Shown piece after piece: positions 7,234 through 14,949 of a stretch of 23,154 bases of DNA. The DNA comes from an uncultured Eubacteriales bacterium (GTDB lineage Bacteria; Bacillota; Clostridia; Oscillospirales; Acutalibacteraceae). The position numbers were made by a program, and so were the translations under genes. Under the pieces are notes generated by a model. The model made no database searches. It was not told the origin of the DNA and saw only the letters and a program-made list of their open reading frames with translations. The stretch is taken from positions 1-23,154 of the forward strand of contig CAKUPP010000017.1 of assembly GCA_934675165.1 (NCBI GenBank). Reading direction: 5' to 3'. Position 1 is the stretch's first letter; each line of letters starts with the position of its first letter.

Positions 7234-7290
7234 ACCTTTATCTCTCCTTAATATTTAATAATATATACTTCAAAGTACTGAAGAAGCACT

Positions 7291-8316
7291 TTATTTAAAT
7301 TTATCCAAAGAGGCAAATGGTCCTATTTTTTGATTATCCAAAATAATACTTTCCTTGCAATAACTATTATTAACTACAGTATTGTCACCAACCACAGAAT
7401 CTATAACTTGTGTACTGGGACCTATTACACATTCTTCTCCGATAACCGTTTTACCCGTAAGAATTGAACCTGGTAAAATCGTTGTACCAGAACCAACCTG
7501 AACCCATCTTCCAACTATTATGCCATCAGTACAAGGTATTTTTACACCGTTTTCCATAAGCCCATCCAGTACCTTATTCCTAGCAATTTCATTTAATTTT
7601 TGAAGCTGACTTGTATCATTGGCACCAAGTGCTACATCAGAAGAAGAAGTTTCAAAAGCATCTACGCGGCACCCTTTTTTTATTAAAATTTCTATTAATG
7701 AAGTAAGATAATATTCATTTTGTGATGTGTTATCTTTTACTTCATCTATAAATCTTATTAAATCCCTAACTTTAAACCAATATGCTCCCGAATTTATTTC
7801 TTTAATGGATCGTTGATTGAAACTAGCGTCTCTTTCTTCTACAATAGCTACAACATCATAATCTTTACTATCCCTAATTATTCTGCCATATCCACACGGA
7901 TTATTCAAGCGAGAAGAAATAATAGTTGCAGAATTATTTGCATTTTTATGAGTTTTATAGGCCTTTATTATAGTAGATTTATCTATAAATGGAGCGTCAC
8001 CACCAAGAATCAAAACATCGCCATCTTCAAATCTTTTTAAAAATTTTTTTGCAGTTATTACTGCATGTGCCGTCCCTTTTCTCTCTGTTTGAACAACACT
8101 CTCAACGTTATGCTCTAACTTATCTAAGTACTCTTCCACCAATTCATGACGGTAACCAGTGACAACACAAATATTATCAATATCACTTTTCATAACAGAA
8201 TTTATAACCCATCCCACCATAGGCTCAAACAAAACAGACGAAAGCACTTTGGGGATGCTGGATTTCATACGTTTTCCTTCACCTGCTGCTAATATAACAC
8301 AACAAACATTATCCAA
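7291..8316 (-). CDS. glmU: GlmU-type UDP-GlcNAc pyrophosphorylase, C-terminally short
   Basis: The N-terminal domain (about 1-230) is the uridylyltransferase that makes UDP-GlcNAc for peptidoglycan. It shows LAAGEGKRMKSSIPKVL at 9-26 (canonical LAAGxGTRM, with Lys for Thr), QxxRKGTAHAV, GGDAPFID and NSGAYWF. From about 250 a left-handed beta-helix begins (GVKIPCTDGIIVGR, then hexapeptides such as VIGEEC and VIGPST). The protein stops at 341 residues just after IGPFASL, while bifunctional GlmU has about 455. The missing part carries the acetyltransferase active site, so glucosamine-1-phosphate acetylation must come from elsewhere. The start is TTG at 8316, supported by GGGAG 9 bases upstream. 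It is the first gene after the promoter at 8418-8446. Confidence 0.88.
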   Translation of the reverse strand: MDNVCCVILAAGEGKRMKSSIPKVLSSVLFEPMVGWVINSVMKSDIDNICVVTGYRHELVEEYLDKLEHNVESVVQTERKGTAHAVITAKKFLKRFEDGDVLILGGDAPFIDKSTIIKAYKTHKNANNSATIISSRLNNPCGYGRIIRDSKDYDVVAIVEERDASFNQRSIKEINSGAYWFKVRDLIRFIDEVKDNTSQNEYYLTSLIEILIKKGCRVDAFETSSSDVALGANDTSQLQKLNEIARNKVLDGLMENGVKIPCTDGIIVGRWVQVGSGTTILPGSILTGKTVIGEECVIGPSTQVIDSVVGDNTVVNNSYCKESIILDNQKIGPFASLDKFK

Positions 8317-8417
8317 ATAATTTCACTCCCGTGGAACATATAATCTAAAATATTTTATAATAAAACGTCCATAAATATATTAACCAGTTTTACAAAATCT
8401 TAACTCACGCTGATTAC

Positions 8418-8446
8418 ATTGTACAGCTTTTTTGTAAAAACGTCAA
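8418..8446 (-). promoter_or_regulatory. sigma-A type promoter of the glmU-prs-pth-tlyA-nadK-pduL operon
   Basis: On the minus strand TTGACG (8441-8446) is separated by 17 bases from TACAAT (8418-8423). The start point would be about 95 bases before the glmU start codon. No strong promoter or terminator is seen in the short gaps below it, so the six genes may be one transcription unit. Confidence 0.8.
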
Positions 8447-8534
8447 CGTTAATCAATTTTCTTAATTTATCATTTTTATTTACTCAAACACATAACCTCA
8501 ACAAAATTAAAAGCCAACCAAACTAATATATTTT

Positions 8535-9461
8535 TTATTTGATTTTCATAACAGAAACAACCGCATCAACAATATTTTCAGCTCGCATTCCATAAACTTC
8601 CTTTAAAAACGGCATTTTCCCTACTTGCCCAAAAGAATCTCTAATGCCTACAGCACGAAGCGGAACAGGACAGTTCTCTGATAATACTTCAGAAACAGCC
8701 GAGCGCAAACCACCTATAATATTGTGATTTTCAACTGTTACAACAGCACCTGTTTTTAACGCAGAATTAATCACACTTTCTTCATCTAAAGGCTTTACTG
8801 TATGAATATTTATAATTTCTGCATTTATTCCTTTTTCTTCTAAAATTTTATTTGCTTCTAAAACTTCAGAAACCATAATGCCACTGCAAAAAATACTAAC
8901 ATCTTTTCCCGGTTTTATCATCTTGGCATTAAACAAATTAAACTTTTCATCCTCTGAAAAAACATCTGGAACAGATTTTCTAAACATTCTAATGTAGACC
9001 GGACCTTTGTAATCAATAATCTGTGGTAAAAGATTTCTAAGTTGATTATTATCTACAGGTTCAAATAAAACTATACCCGGAATACTTCTTAAAACACCAA
9101 TGTCCTCAACACTCATATGGGTTCCCCCATTGTACTCCGCACTAATTCCTGGATCTGTTCCTATTATTTTTACATTTTGTTTTGCATAACATATTGAAAT
9201 TGCAATTTGATCACAAATCCTCCTTGTTGCAAACGGAGTAAAGGTACAAATAAATGGAATAAATCCATAACTGCTCATTCCTGCCGCAACACATGCCATA
9301 TTTTGCTCTGCTATTCCAACATTTATGCATCTATCACTATACTTCTTTGATAAATTTCCAAATCCATTTGGTTTTGCAAGGTCTGCATTTAGGAGCACTA
9401 TATTTTCATTTTGAATCATATATTTTTCAATTTCGATTGCAAAAAGTTCACGCATTTCCAT
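8535..9461 (-). CDS. transketolase, C-terminal subunit
   Basis: This is the pyrimidine-binding and C-terminal half of a transketolase, encoded as a separate 308-residue subunit as in many Clostridia and archaea. It pairs with the product of the gene before it to move two-carbon units between sugar phosphates. The pyrimidine domain contains the catalytic glutamate in GIAEQNM (E52) and the segment GTDPGISAEYNGGTHMSVEDIGVLRSIPG, typical of TPP enzymes. The C-terminal domain begins near FCSGIMVSEVLEA and includes TVENHNIIGGLRSAVSEVL. The ATG at 9461 overlaps the stop of the N-terminal subunit (TAATG), with GGAGG 10 bases upstream, so the two are probably translationally coupled to give equal amounts. 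No clear terminator is seen downstream. Confidence 0.93.
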   Translation of the reverse strand: MEMRELFAIEIEKYMIQNENIVLLNADLAKPNGFGNLSKKYSDRCINVGIAEQNMACVAAGMSSYGFIPFICTFTPFATRRICDQIAISICYAKQNVKIIGTDPGISAEYNGGTHMSVEDIGVLRSIPGIVLFEPVDNNQLRNLLPQIIDYKGPVYIRMFRKSVPDVFSEDEKFNLFNAKMIKPGKDVSIFCSGIMVSEVLEANKILEEKGINAEIINIHTVKPLDEESVINSALKTGAVVTVENHNIIGGLRSAVSEVLSENCPVPLRAVGIRDSFGQVGKMPFLKEVYGMRAENIVDAVVSVMKIK

Positions 9462-10276
9462 TACTTTAGCACCTCCAATTCATTTATAGCATTTTCAAAC
9501 ATTTCTTTGCTAACATTCATGCTATGATTAGATACTCCTGCATTTTCTGCAAATTTTACACCACTACCTTTAACAGTATTAAGAATAATCATCACAGGTT
9601 TATTTGCATCTTTTTTAGCTTCCGCAATAGCTTCATAAATTTCATTACAATCATTTCCATTTTTAACTATTATCACATGCCATCCAAATGATTCCCATTT
9701 TTTGTTTAAAGGTTCTATGGAACATATCTCTTCTACCATACCATCTAATTGTAATTTATTGTAATCGGTAAAAGCTATAAGATTGGTTAACTTTTGATGA
9801 GATGCAAACATAGCAGCTTCCCAAATTTGCCCCTCCTGAGTTTCGCCGTCTCCAATTACTGTGTAAATTGTCGCTCCATCATTTTTTAACATAGAAGCTT
9901 TAGCTATTCCAACTGCACATGAAAAACCTTGCCCCAACGATCCAGTTGTCATATCTACTCCAGGAGTACGATTCATATCACAATGACTCGGCAAATTTGT
10001 ACCTGGCTTATTTAGTGTTAGAAGCCACTCTTTTGGGAAATACCCCAAATCAGCTAAAACTGCATAAACAGCAGGACCCGCGTGCCCTTTAGAGACAACA
10101 AGACGGTCTCTTCCCTCCTTTTGTGGATTACCCGGATCTATATTCATATACTTATAATAAAGTACAACCAACAATTCCACTATGGACAGCGAACCTCCCA
10201 CATGTCCTACTCCAAGTGTACCTATTTCCGTTAATATACTTTTTCGTATTTCTATGCATTTCGTTTCTAAATTCAA
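9461..10276 (-). CDS. transketolase, N-terminal (TPP pyrophosphate-binding) subunit
   Basis: The 271-residue subunit binds the diphosphate end of thiamine pyrophosphate. The TPP motif runs from GDGE (142-145) to N173. Conserved active-site histidines are H25, H65 (VSKGHAGPA) and H98 (SHCDM), and the transketolase signature GSLGQG is at 112-117. It functions only with the C-terminal subunit encoded immediately after it. The start is TTG at 10276, chosen because GGGGGAA sits about 6 bases upstream. It lies 32 bases after cdd, under the promoter at 10777-10805. Pairing cytidine deaminase with transketolase suggests that pentose from nucleosides can be moved into central metabolism, though this is inferred from position alone. 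Confidence 0.93.
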   Translation of the reverse strand: MNLETKCIEIRKSILTEIGTLGVGHVGGSLSIVELLVVLYYKYMNIDPGNPQKEGRDRLVVSKGHAGPAVYAVLADLGYFPKEWLLTLNKPGTNLPSHCDMNRTPGVDMTTGSLGQGFSCAVGIAKASMLKNDGATIYTVIGDGETQEGQIWEAAMFASHQKLTNLIAFTDYNKLQLDGMVEEICSIEPLNKKWESFGWHVIIVKNGNDCNEIYEAIAEAKKDANKPVMIILNTVKGSGVKFAENAGVSNHSMNVSKEMFENAINELEVLK

Positions 10277-10308
10277 TGTAATTCCCCCAAAAAACTTATA
10301 AAATTTTC

Positions 10309-10731
10309 TTATTTCAAATTATCTGGCCCAAAACTAAATGGTAAAAGGTCTTCCAAAGTAAATATCTTAAAATCATCAACACTTTTGGCAAGTATAATTT
10401 TAAATTCCTTAGGATTGCAAAATTCTCTAAGCGCTTGCCTACACATTCCACATGGAGGAGCAAATGATGACAGATCATAAATTTGAGAACCAGGTCCACC
10501 TACCACAGCAATTGCTTTAAATTTTCTGTATCCATCGTAAACTGCCCTAAAAAGTGCTGTTCGCTCTGCGCAATTACAAACTGAATAAGCCGAACATTCG
10601 ATATTAAAACCACTATATATTTTATCGTCCTCTGTTAAAATTGCAGCTCCAACCTTATAATTTGAATACGGCGCATAAGCTTTATTTCTTGCTACAAGCG
10701 CTTCTTTTATTAATATGTTTGCATACTGCAT
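10309..10731 (-). CDS. cdd: cytidine deaminase
   Basis: Cdd hydrolyses cytidine and deoxycytidine to uridine and deoxyuridine in pyrimidine salvage. The zinc site is complete: C54-A55-E56 supplies a cysteine ligand and the catalytic glutamate, and P93-C94-x2-C97 supplies the other two cysteines. The substrate segment YSNYKVGAA and FNIECSAY are also present. The start is ATG at 10731, giving 140 residues. The frame could be extended 12 codons upstream, but those codons include the GGAGGG ribosome binding site 9 bases before this ATG. It is the first gene of a cdd-transketolase operon. Confidence 0.95.
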   Translation of the reverse strand: MQYANILIKEALVARNKAYAPYSNYKVGAAILTEDDKIYSGFNIECSAYSVCNCAERTALFRAVYDGYRKFKAIAVVGGPGSQIYDLSSFAPPCGMCRQALREFCNPKEFKIILAKSVDDFKIFTLEDLLPFSFGPDNLK

Positions 10732-10776
10732 AAAATAAATCCCTCCAAGATTAAAATCACTCTCCACCAGTTACAT

Positions 10777-10805
10777 ATTATAATATAATCTCCAGATAAA
10801 TTCAA
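10777..10805 (-). promoter_or_regulatory. sigma-A type promoter of cdd-transketolase
   Basis: On the minus strand TTGAAT (10800-10805) is 17 bases before a consensus TATAAT (10777-10782). The transcript would start about 40 bases upstream of the cdd start codon. Confidence 0.75.
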
Positions 10806-10887
10806 AATAAAATTCAAAGCTAATAATATTTTAAATGTTTCTCATTAAAGTCATCACTTTTTATATAATATTATATAAAAACACACA

Positions 10888-10930
10888 AAAAATAAGCATC
10901 CATACACCCAATGTATGAACACTTGCTTAG
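10888..10930 (-). terminator. terminator of the structured RNA
   Basis: On the minus strand AAGCA (10924-10928) pairs with TGCTT (10894-10898) and, inside it, CATAC (10913-10917) pairs with GTATG (10901-10905). The stem is followed by ATTTTTTG. It lies downstream of the 6S-like RNA and upstream of the cdd promoter, so it should end the RNA transcript. Confidence 0.6.
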
Positions 10931-10956
10931 TTCAACAACAATTTTTATATAAAATA

Positions 10957-11160
10957 CTCCTACGCACACATCCGTAGAAGCAAGCCAAAGTTACATGGAA
11001 ATTAAGATGGAGATAGGCTAACAACAGTAATAAAATTACTTTTTTAAACATGTTACCAAGTTTTTTGACAGAGTGTGTAACCGAGCTGGTTAATCATGAG
11101 AAACGAACACGATACTTAGCCCAATTTTTCAGCCCAAACTTAACTTTGGCTGCCTCTACG
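10957..11160 (-). ncRNA. structured RNA with 6S-like rod architecture
   Basis: On the minus strand the two ends of a roughly 190-nt segment pair over about 20 bp (11141-11160 with 10973-10993) with one bulge and one mismatch. Inside is a large internal bubble (18 nt on the 5' side, 11123-11140; 21 nt on the 3' side, 10994-11014), then a 7-bp helix (11116-11122 with 11015-11021) and an apical helix (11087-11098 with 11049-11058, two bulged A). A long closing stem, a central bubble and an apical stem at this length are the design of 6S RNA, which mimics an open promoter and binds RNA polymerase. The start predicted from the extended -10 at 11167-11175 falls on the first base of the closing stem. 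The 3' strand of that stem can instead pair with 10957-10964. I recognise the shape, not the sequence, so 6S is a proposal. Confidence 0.5.
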
Positions 11161-11166
11161 AGTTGG

Positions 11167-11175
11167 ATTATATCA
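11167..11175 (-). promoter_or_regulatory. extended -10 promoter of the structured RNA
   Basis: The minus strand reads TGATATAAT, a consensus -10 with the extended TGn element. No good -35 hexamer is seen at 16-18 bases, which is common for extended -10 promoters. The expected start point, about 7 bases downstream, is at 11160. Confidence 0.6.
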
Positions 11176-11234
11176 GATATCAACTAAAAATAAAAGTAAA
11201 TTTTACAAGTGCTTTTTTGGGATTTTTTGTTAAA

Positions 11235-11282
11235 AATTGTAAAAATAAGGGTAAAACTTATGAACAAAATTTTTTTACAATT
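11235..11282. promoter_or_regulatory. nested inverted repeats upstream of the ferredoxin promoter
   Basis: An 11-bp inverted repeat (aattgtaaaaa at 11235-11245 and tttttacaatt at 11272-11282) encloses a second, 5-bp one (ataag at 11245-11249 and cttat at 11257-11261). The right arm ends 3 bases before the -35 box at 11286. It could be an operator, but no known regulator consensus is matched convincingly. Confidence 0.4.
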
Positions 11283-11285
11283 GAA

Positions 11286-11314
11286 TTGATATTAAAAAAA
11301 GTTTTTTATATAAT
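11286..11314 (+). promoter_or_regulatory. sigma-A type promoter of the ferredoxin gene
   Basis: TTGATA (11286-11291) is separated by 17 bases from TATAAT (11309-11314). The start point would be about 28 bases before the GTG start codon. Confidence 0.85.
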
Positions 11315-11348
11315 GAAAATGTAAACATTTTTTGGAAGAGGTGATTTC

Positions 11349-11540
11349 GTGAAAATAACCGTAGATAATGAAACTTGTATAGGATGTGGTATGTGCATAA
11401 GTGTGTGTCCCGAAGTTTTCGAATGCGCAGATGATGGTACAAAATCAGTGTGTAAACTAGATGATATCCCAGAAGATTTAAAAGAAAAAGTATCTGAAGC
11501 TATTGATGTATGTCCAGTTGACGCTATATCAGAAGAATAA
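11349..11540 (+). CDS. single-cluster [4Fe-4S] ferredoxin
   Basis: A 63-residue acidic electron carrier. Cluster ligands are C10, C13 and C16 in CIGCGMC and C55 in the later VCPVDAI. C20 (SVCPEVF) and C26/C35 are extra; in related Thermotoga-type single-cluster ferredoxins the equivalent of C20 forms a disulfide. It probably serves the pyruvate:ferredoxin and hydrogenase electron flow typical of anaerobic Clostridia, although no partner enzyme is encoded here. The GTG start at 11349 is preceded by AGAGGTGAT. The gene is monocistronic, with its own promoter and a strong terminator 40 bases after the stop. The strong signals and acidic, cysteine-rich product suggest high expression. Confidence 0.95.
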   Translation: MKITVDNETCIGCGMCISVCPEVFECADDGTKSVCKLDDIPEDLKEKVSEAIDVCPVDAISEE

Positions 11541-11578
11541 GATATTTAAAAGTATGCTTTTTATAATAGTAACAACTA

Positions 11579-11628
11579 AAGCTATCAAGGTGTTTTATAA
11601 ATATACCTTGGTAGCTTGTACTTTTTAT
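11579..11628 (+). terminator. terminator of the ferredoxin gene
   Basis: A 13-bp stem (11579-11591 with 11605-11617, one G-U pair) is followed within a few bases by CTTTTTATTT. It lies about 40 bases past the ferredoxin stop. Confidence 0.85.
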
Positions 11629-11764
11629 TTGTATAAAATTTTTCATGCGTCAGCGCATATTTAAATTCTCAAAAAATTTTATAAAGATTACTGTTTCTGT
11701 ATTTTTTTCTGAATAAAAACATATAAATTTTAAAAGTTATAAATGTAATCCAGGAGATGAAAAA

Positions 11765-12790
11765 ATGTTTGTTATAAAAATAAAAAAATGGCATATCGTT
11801 ACAACACTCTTATGCTTAAGTTTGGTAACAACAAGCACTATATTTATTGGGAAAAATCACAGTCAAGTTAATGCACACGAAAATAAAAAATTTATAAAAT
11901 ACGCTGAATTTAACCCTACATACGAAGCACTTGACAAAGCCATGCGCGAAGATATTAAGTCTCAAAGTAGTGATGTAAAGATTGATTGGATAGAAATACT
12001 AGCTTGTTTAGGTACAAAATATGGCGGAGATTTCAAAAAGTACAAAGAAAACGATATAAATGAAATTATTAAATCTCTCAAATCCGGTATATCCGCCAGA
12101 GATATAGTAAAAAATAACAAAACTTACAACTACTACAAAGAAGTTTACGGTACAGTGCTAAAGGAATTTATAGGGAACTACAAAATTAAAAAAATTTCAA
12201 AAGATGGAAATCCTCAGTGGGAAGAAATTTATGGACTTAAAGCATTTTCACCAATAGCTAAAACATTCCCATTTAATCACTTTGATGACTTTGGAGCATC
12301 TCGAACATATGGATTTTCCAGACCACACCTAGGTCATGATATGATGGCTGCTATTGGTACTCCCGTTATTGCCGTAGAATCAGGCACAGTAGAAATCATG
12401 GGATGGAATCAATATGGAGGGTGGCGCGTGGGCATAAGAAGTTTTGATAAAAAAAGATATTACTACTATGCACATCTACGGAAAAACAAACCTTTTCATA
12501 TAGACTTAAAAGAAGGCAAAACTGTAAAAGCTGGGGACGTAATCGGATACGTTGGTAGAACCGGATATAGCACCAAAGAAAACGTCAATAACATAAATGA
12601 AAGTCACCTACATTGGGGTATGGAACTCATATTCGACGAATCACAAAAAGAGTGTGACCATGAAATCTGGATAAATTTATATGCCTTAACACGACTACTT
12701 GAAAAAAACAAGTGCTCTGTCGTGCGAAATAATGAATCAAAAGAATTTTTTAGAGAATTTGACTTCAGCGAAAAAAATGTTGAATCTTAA
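11765..12790 (+). CDS. secreted or membrane-anchored M23 family metallopeptidase
   Basis: The 341-residue protein begins with a basic N-terminus and a hydrophobic segment (about residues 11-29), then NHSQVNAHE, which could be a signal peptidase site; export is expected. A linker region of about 130 residues of unknown function precedes the M23 (LytM-like) peptidase domain at about 180-310. The zinc ligands are visible: H188 and D192 in PHLGHD (HxxxD) and H283 in HLHWG (HxH, 281-283), with H237 in YYAHL. Such enzymes cut peptidoglycan cross-bridges or activate wall proteins, for example in sporulation. GGAGATG lies just before the ATG. The gene converges on tsaD with 20 bases between stops. 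No confident promoter was found in the 135 bases after the ferredoxin terminator. Confidence 0.87.
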   Translation: MFVIKIKKWHIVTTLLCLSLVTTSTIFIGKNHSQVNAHENKKFIKYAEFNPTYEALDKAMREDIKSQSSDVKIDWIEILACLGTKYGGDFKKYKENDINEIIKSLKSGISARDIVKNNKTYNYYKEVYGTVLKEFIGNYKIKKISKDGNPQWEEIYGLKAFSPIAKTFPFNHFDDFGASRTYGFSRPHLGHDMMAAIGTPVIAVESGTVEIMGWNQYGGWRVGIRSFDKKRYYYYAHLRKNKPFHIDLKEGKTVKAGDVIGYVGRTGYSTKENVNNINESHLHWGMELIFDESQKECDHEIWINLYALTRLLEKNKCSVVRNNESKEFFREFDFSEKNVES

Positions 12791-12810
12791 AATTTTGCTT
12801 TTTCAACCAC

Positions 12811-13821
12811 TTAATCATCTTCGATAGATTTACTTGCAACTGCATTTAAGTTCATTGAAGCACGTTTACCAGACAAAAATTCGTAATATCCTTGAGAAGC
12901 CACCATTGCAGCATTATCCCCACAAAATTTTAAATCAGGCATATAAAATTCAAATCCAGCACTTTTACATTCTTGAAAAAGTTTTTTCCGCAAAAGCGAA
13001 TTAGCTGAAACTCCACCTGCAATGGCTAAAATTTTATAATTTTTATCTCGCGCAGCTTTCATAAAGTTAGAAACAAGACAATTTACTACAGATTTTCTAA
13101 ACGAAGCCGCTATATCATTCACAGGTAAATAGCAACTTTTTTGACTATACTTATTGATTATATTTACCATAGCAGTTTTAATACCAGAAAAACTAAAATC
13201 ATATGTATCTTCTTCTCTAAGAGGAATAGGTAGTTCAAAACTATTTTCATCACCATATTCTGAAACTTTATCAAGCGTCACTCCTCCAGGGTAATCAAAT
13301 CCCAACTTTCTGCCAATTTTGTCAAAAGCTTCTCCTGCTGCATCATCACGTGTTTTTCCTATAATTTTAAAATGAGTATAATCTAAAACTTCAACAATGT
13401 GAGAATGTCCTCCTGACACCACCAAACATAAAAAGGGTGGCTCTAATTTGCTATTAGTAAGATAAAGTGACGCTATGTGAGATTTAATATGATGTACAGG
13501 CACAAGTGGTAAACCCGTACCCAAAGCCAAACCTTTTGCAAAATTTACCCCTACAAGAAGTGATCCAACCAATCCGGGAGCATATGTAACTGCAATTGCT
13601 TGCAAATCTTTAAAATTCATGTTTGCATCTTGCATCGTTTGGTAGACTAAAGGTGTGATATTTTCTATGTGTTTCCTAGATGCAACCTCAGGAACTACTC
13701 CACCATAAACTATGTGATCCGTAATCTGAGATGCTACTTTAAAACTACGAACTCTTCGACCATCTTCCACTATTGCAGCAGCGGTATCGTCACATGATGA
13801 CTCTATTGCTAATATATTCAC
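12811..13821 (-). CDS. tsaD: tRNA threonylcarbamoyladenosine biosynthesis protein TsaD
   Basis: TsaD transfers the threonylcarbamoyl group onto A37 of tRNAs reading ANN codons, working with TsaB and TsaE. It is an ASKHA-fold protein. Visible motifs are the N-terminal AIESSCDDTAAAIV, the metal-binding histidines H111 and H115 in HHIKSHIA, VSGGHSHIV, the AGEAFDKIGRKLG segment, FSFSGIKTA, GGVSAN and FCGDNAAM. The chosen start is GTG at 13821, giving about 336 residues: GGAGG sits 8 bases upstream, so the five extra codons of the longer frame are unlikely to be used. It is the last gene of the pnp-lepA-hemW group. TsaB and TsaE are not in the window. I see no clear terminator in the short gap to the convergent M23 gene. 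Confidence 0.96.
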   Translation of the reverse strand: MNILAIESSCDDTAAAIVEDGRRVRSFKVASQITDHIVYGGVVPEVASRKHIENITPLVYQTMQDANMNFKDLQAIAVTYAPGLVGSLLVGVNFAKGLALGTGLPLVPVHHIKSHIASLYLTNSKLEPPFLCLVVSGGHSHIVEVLDYTHFKIIGKTRDDAAGEAFDKIGRKLGFDYPGGVTLDKVSEYGDENSFELPIPLREEDTYDFSFSGIKTAMVNIINKYSQKSCYLPVNDIAASFRKSVVNCLVSNFMKAARDKNYKILAIAGGVSANSLLRKKLFQECKSAGFEFYMPDLKFCGDNAAMVASQGYYEFLSGKRASMNLNAVASKSIEDD

Positions 13822-13851
13822 CTTAAATACCTCCAATTATCCCATATAAAA

Positions 13852-14949
13852 TCAATAACCTAAAATTTTTGATATAACTGAATTAGAAACTAAAAAGCTT
13901 TTTTCAGGAAGTTTAAATCCACTAGAAGTTAACTCCACTAAACCATAATTTACTAACTTTTTTGCATTTTTAATATATTTTTCTGGGAATTTTTTACCTA
14001 CCTTACATTCAAACTTTTTCAAATCTACTCCACTAACGGTTCGTAAGGAAAGCATAATAAACTCTTTCTCTGGTTCAAAATTCGTTTCATGTATAATTTG
14101 TGGATTACACATAAACTCAGTCAAATTTCGTGAATAATAAAATCTCCTATTATCCCATAAACTGTGTGCACCTGGGCCTAATCCTAGATATGAATCCAAA
14201 TTCCAATATTTTAAATTATGACGACTTTCATACCCTGGAACAGCAAAATTTGAAATCTCATAATGAGTATATCCTAAACCATTCATTTTACCACAGATGT
14301 ATTCATACATATCAGCCATATCATCATCATTTAAAAATTTTAATCCACCTTTGTTTAAAAAAAATGGTGTATCTCGTTCTATTTTTAGCATGTAAGCAGA
14401 AATATGACTTACATTATTTATTTTACAAAAATTTATAAAATCATCTAACATACCACAAGTCTGGCCAGGGACTCCAACTATCACATCAAATGAAACATTA
14501 CTAATACCAGCACATTTGGCAGCAAAATAAGACGCAACACAATTTTTAGCCGTGTGGCGCCTACCTAAAATTTTTAACTGAGAGTCACACAAAGATTGTA
14601 TTCCAAAAGATATTCTATTAACGCCCGATTCCTTTAACTTTTTAAAATCAGACTCAGTGTAGTCCGCAGGATTTACTTCAACTGTTATTTCTGGAGATAT
14701 CACCTTAAAATTTTCTTCTATACAATCAATAACTCTTTTTATGTCACATGGACTTGCCAGACTTGGCGTCCCACCACCAAAATAAATAGTATCGATTACT
14801 TGTAAACTATTTTTTGCATATCTTTTGATTAAACAACATATCTGATCAAAATATTTTTTGATCAGATCCGTATCTTTGGTAACAGAATAAAAATCACAAT
14901 ATGGACATTTACTCTTACAAAATGGAACATGAATATATATTCCTGCCAA
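13852..14949 (-). CDS. hemW: HemW-like radical SAM protein (heme chaperone family)
   Basis: HemW proteins are relatives of the anaerobic coproporphyrinogen oxidase HemN but bind and deliver heme instead. The radical SAM motif CKSKCPYCDF (C11, C15 and C18 of the chosen form) lacks the fourth cysteine of HemN, which separates HemW from HemN. IYFGGGTPS, the ISFGIQSL segment, GRRHTA, SFDVIVGVPGQT and the GLGPGAHS region follow in family order. The start is uncertain. The GTG at 14970 would be part of its own Shine-Dalgarno (AGAAGGTG). The TTG at 14949 gives MAGIYIHVPFC, typical of the family, but is 20 bases from AGAAGG with a small hairpin between. It lies 18 bases after lepA (to GTG), the common Firmicutes order lepA-hemW. 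Confidence 0.92.
   Translation of the reverse strand: MAGIYIHVPFCKSKCPYCDFYSVTKDTDLIKKYFDQICCLIKRYAKNSLQVIDTIYFGGGTPSLASPCDIKRVIDCIEENFKVISPEITVEVNPADYTESDFKKLKESGVNRISFGIQSLCDSQLKILGRRHTAKNCVASYFAAKCAGISNVSFDVIVGVPGQTCGMLDDFINFCKINNVSHISAYMLKIERDTPFFLNKGGLKFLNDDDMADMYEYICGKMNGLGYTHYEISNFAVPGYESRHNLKYWNLDSYLGLGPGAHSLWDNRRFYYSRNLTEFMCNPQIIHETNFEPEKEFIMLSLRTVSGVDLKKFECKVGKKFPEKYIKNAKKLVNYGLVELTSSGFKLPEKSFLVSNSVISKILGY

Noticed and set aside
10957..11160. Structured RNA as tmRNA, RNase P, SRP RNA or a known lysine or cobalamin riboswitch
   Set aside because: None of the conserved core sequences of those families that I know could be found, and no gene follows it before the terminator.
11645..11664. 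Small hairpin ATGCG-tcag-CGCAT before the M23 gene
   Set aside because: Only 5 bp, with no T-run and no positional relation to a promoter or start codon.
14130..14438. 102-codon plus-strand frame inside hemW
   Set aside because: It is antisense to hemW with a composition reflecting hemW codons and no start signal.
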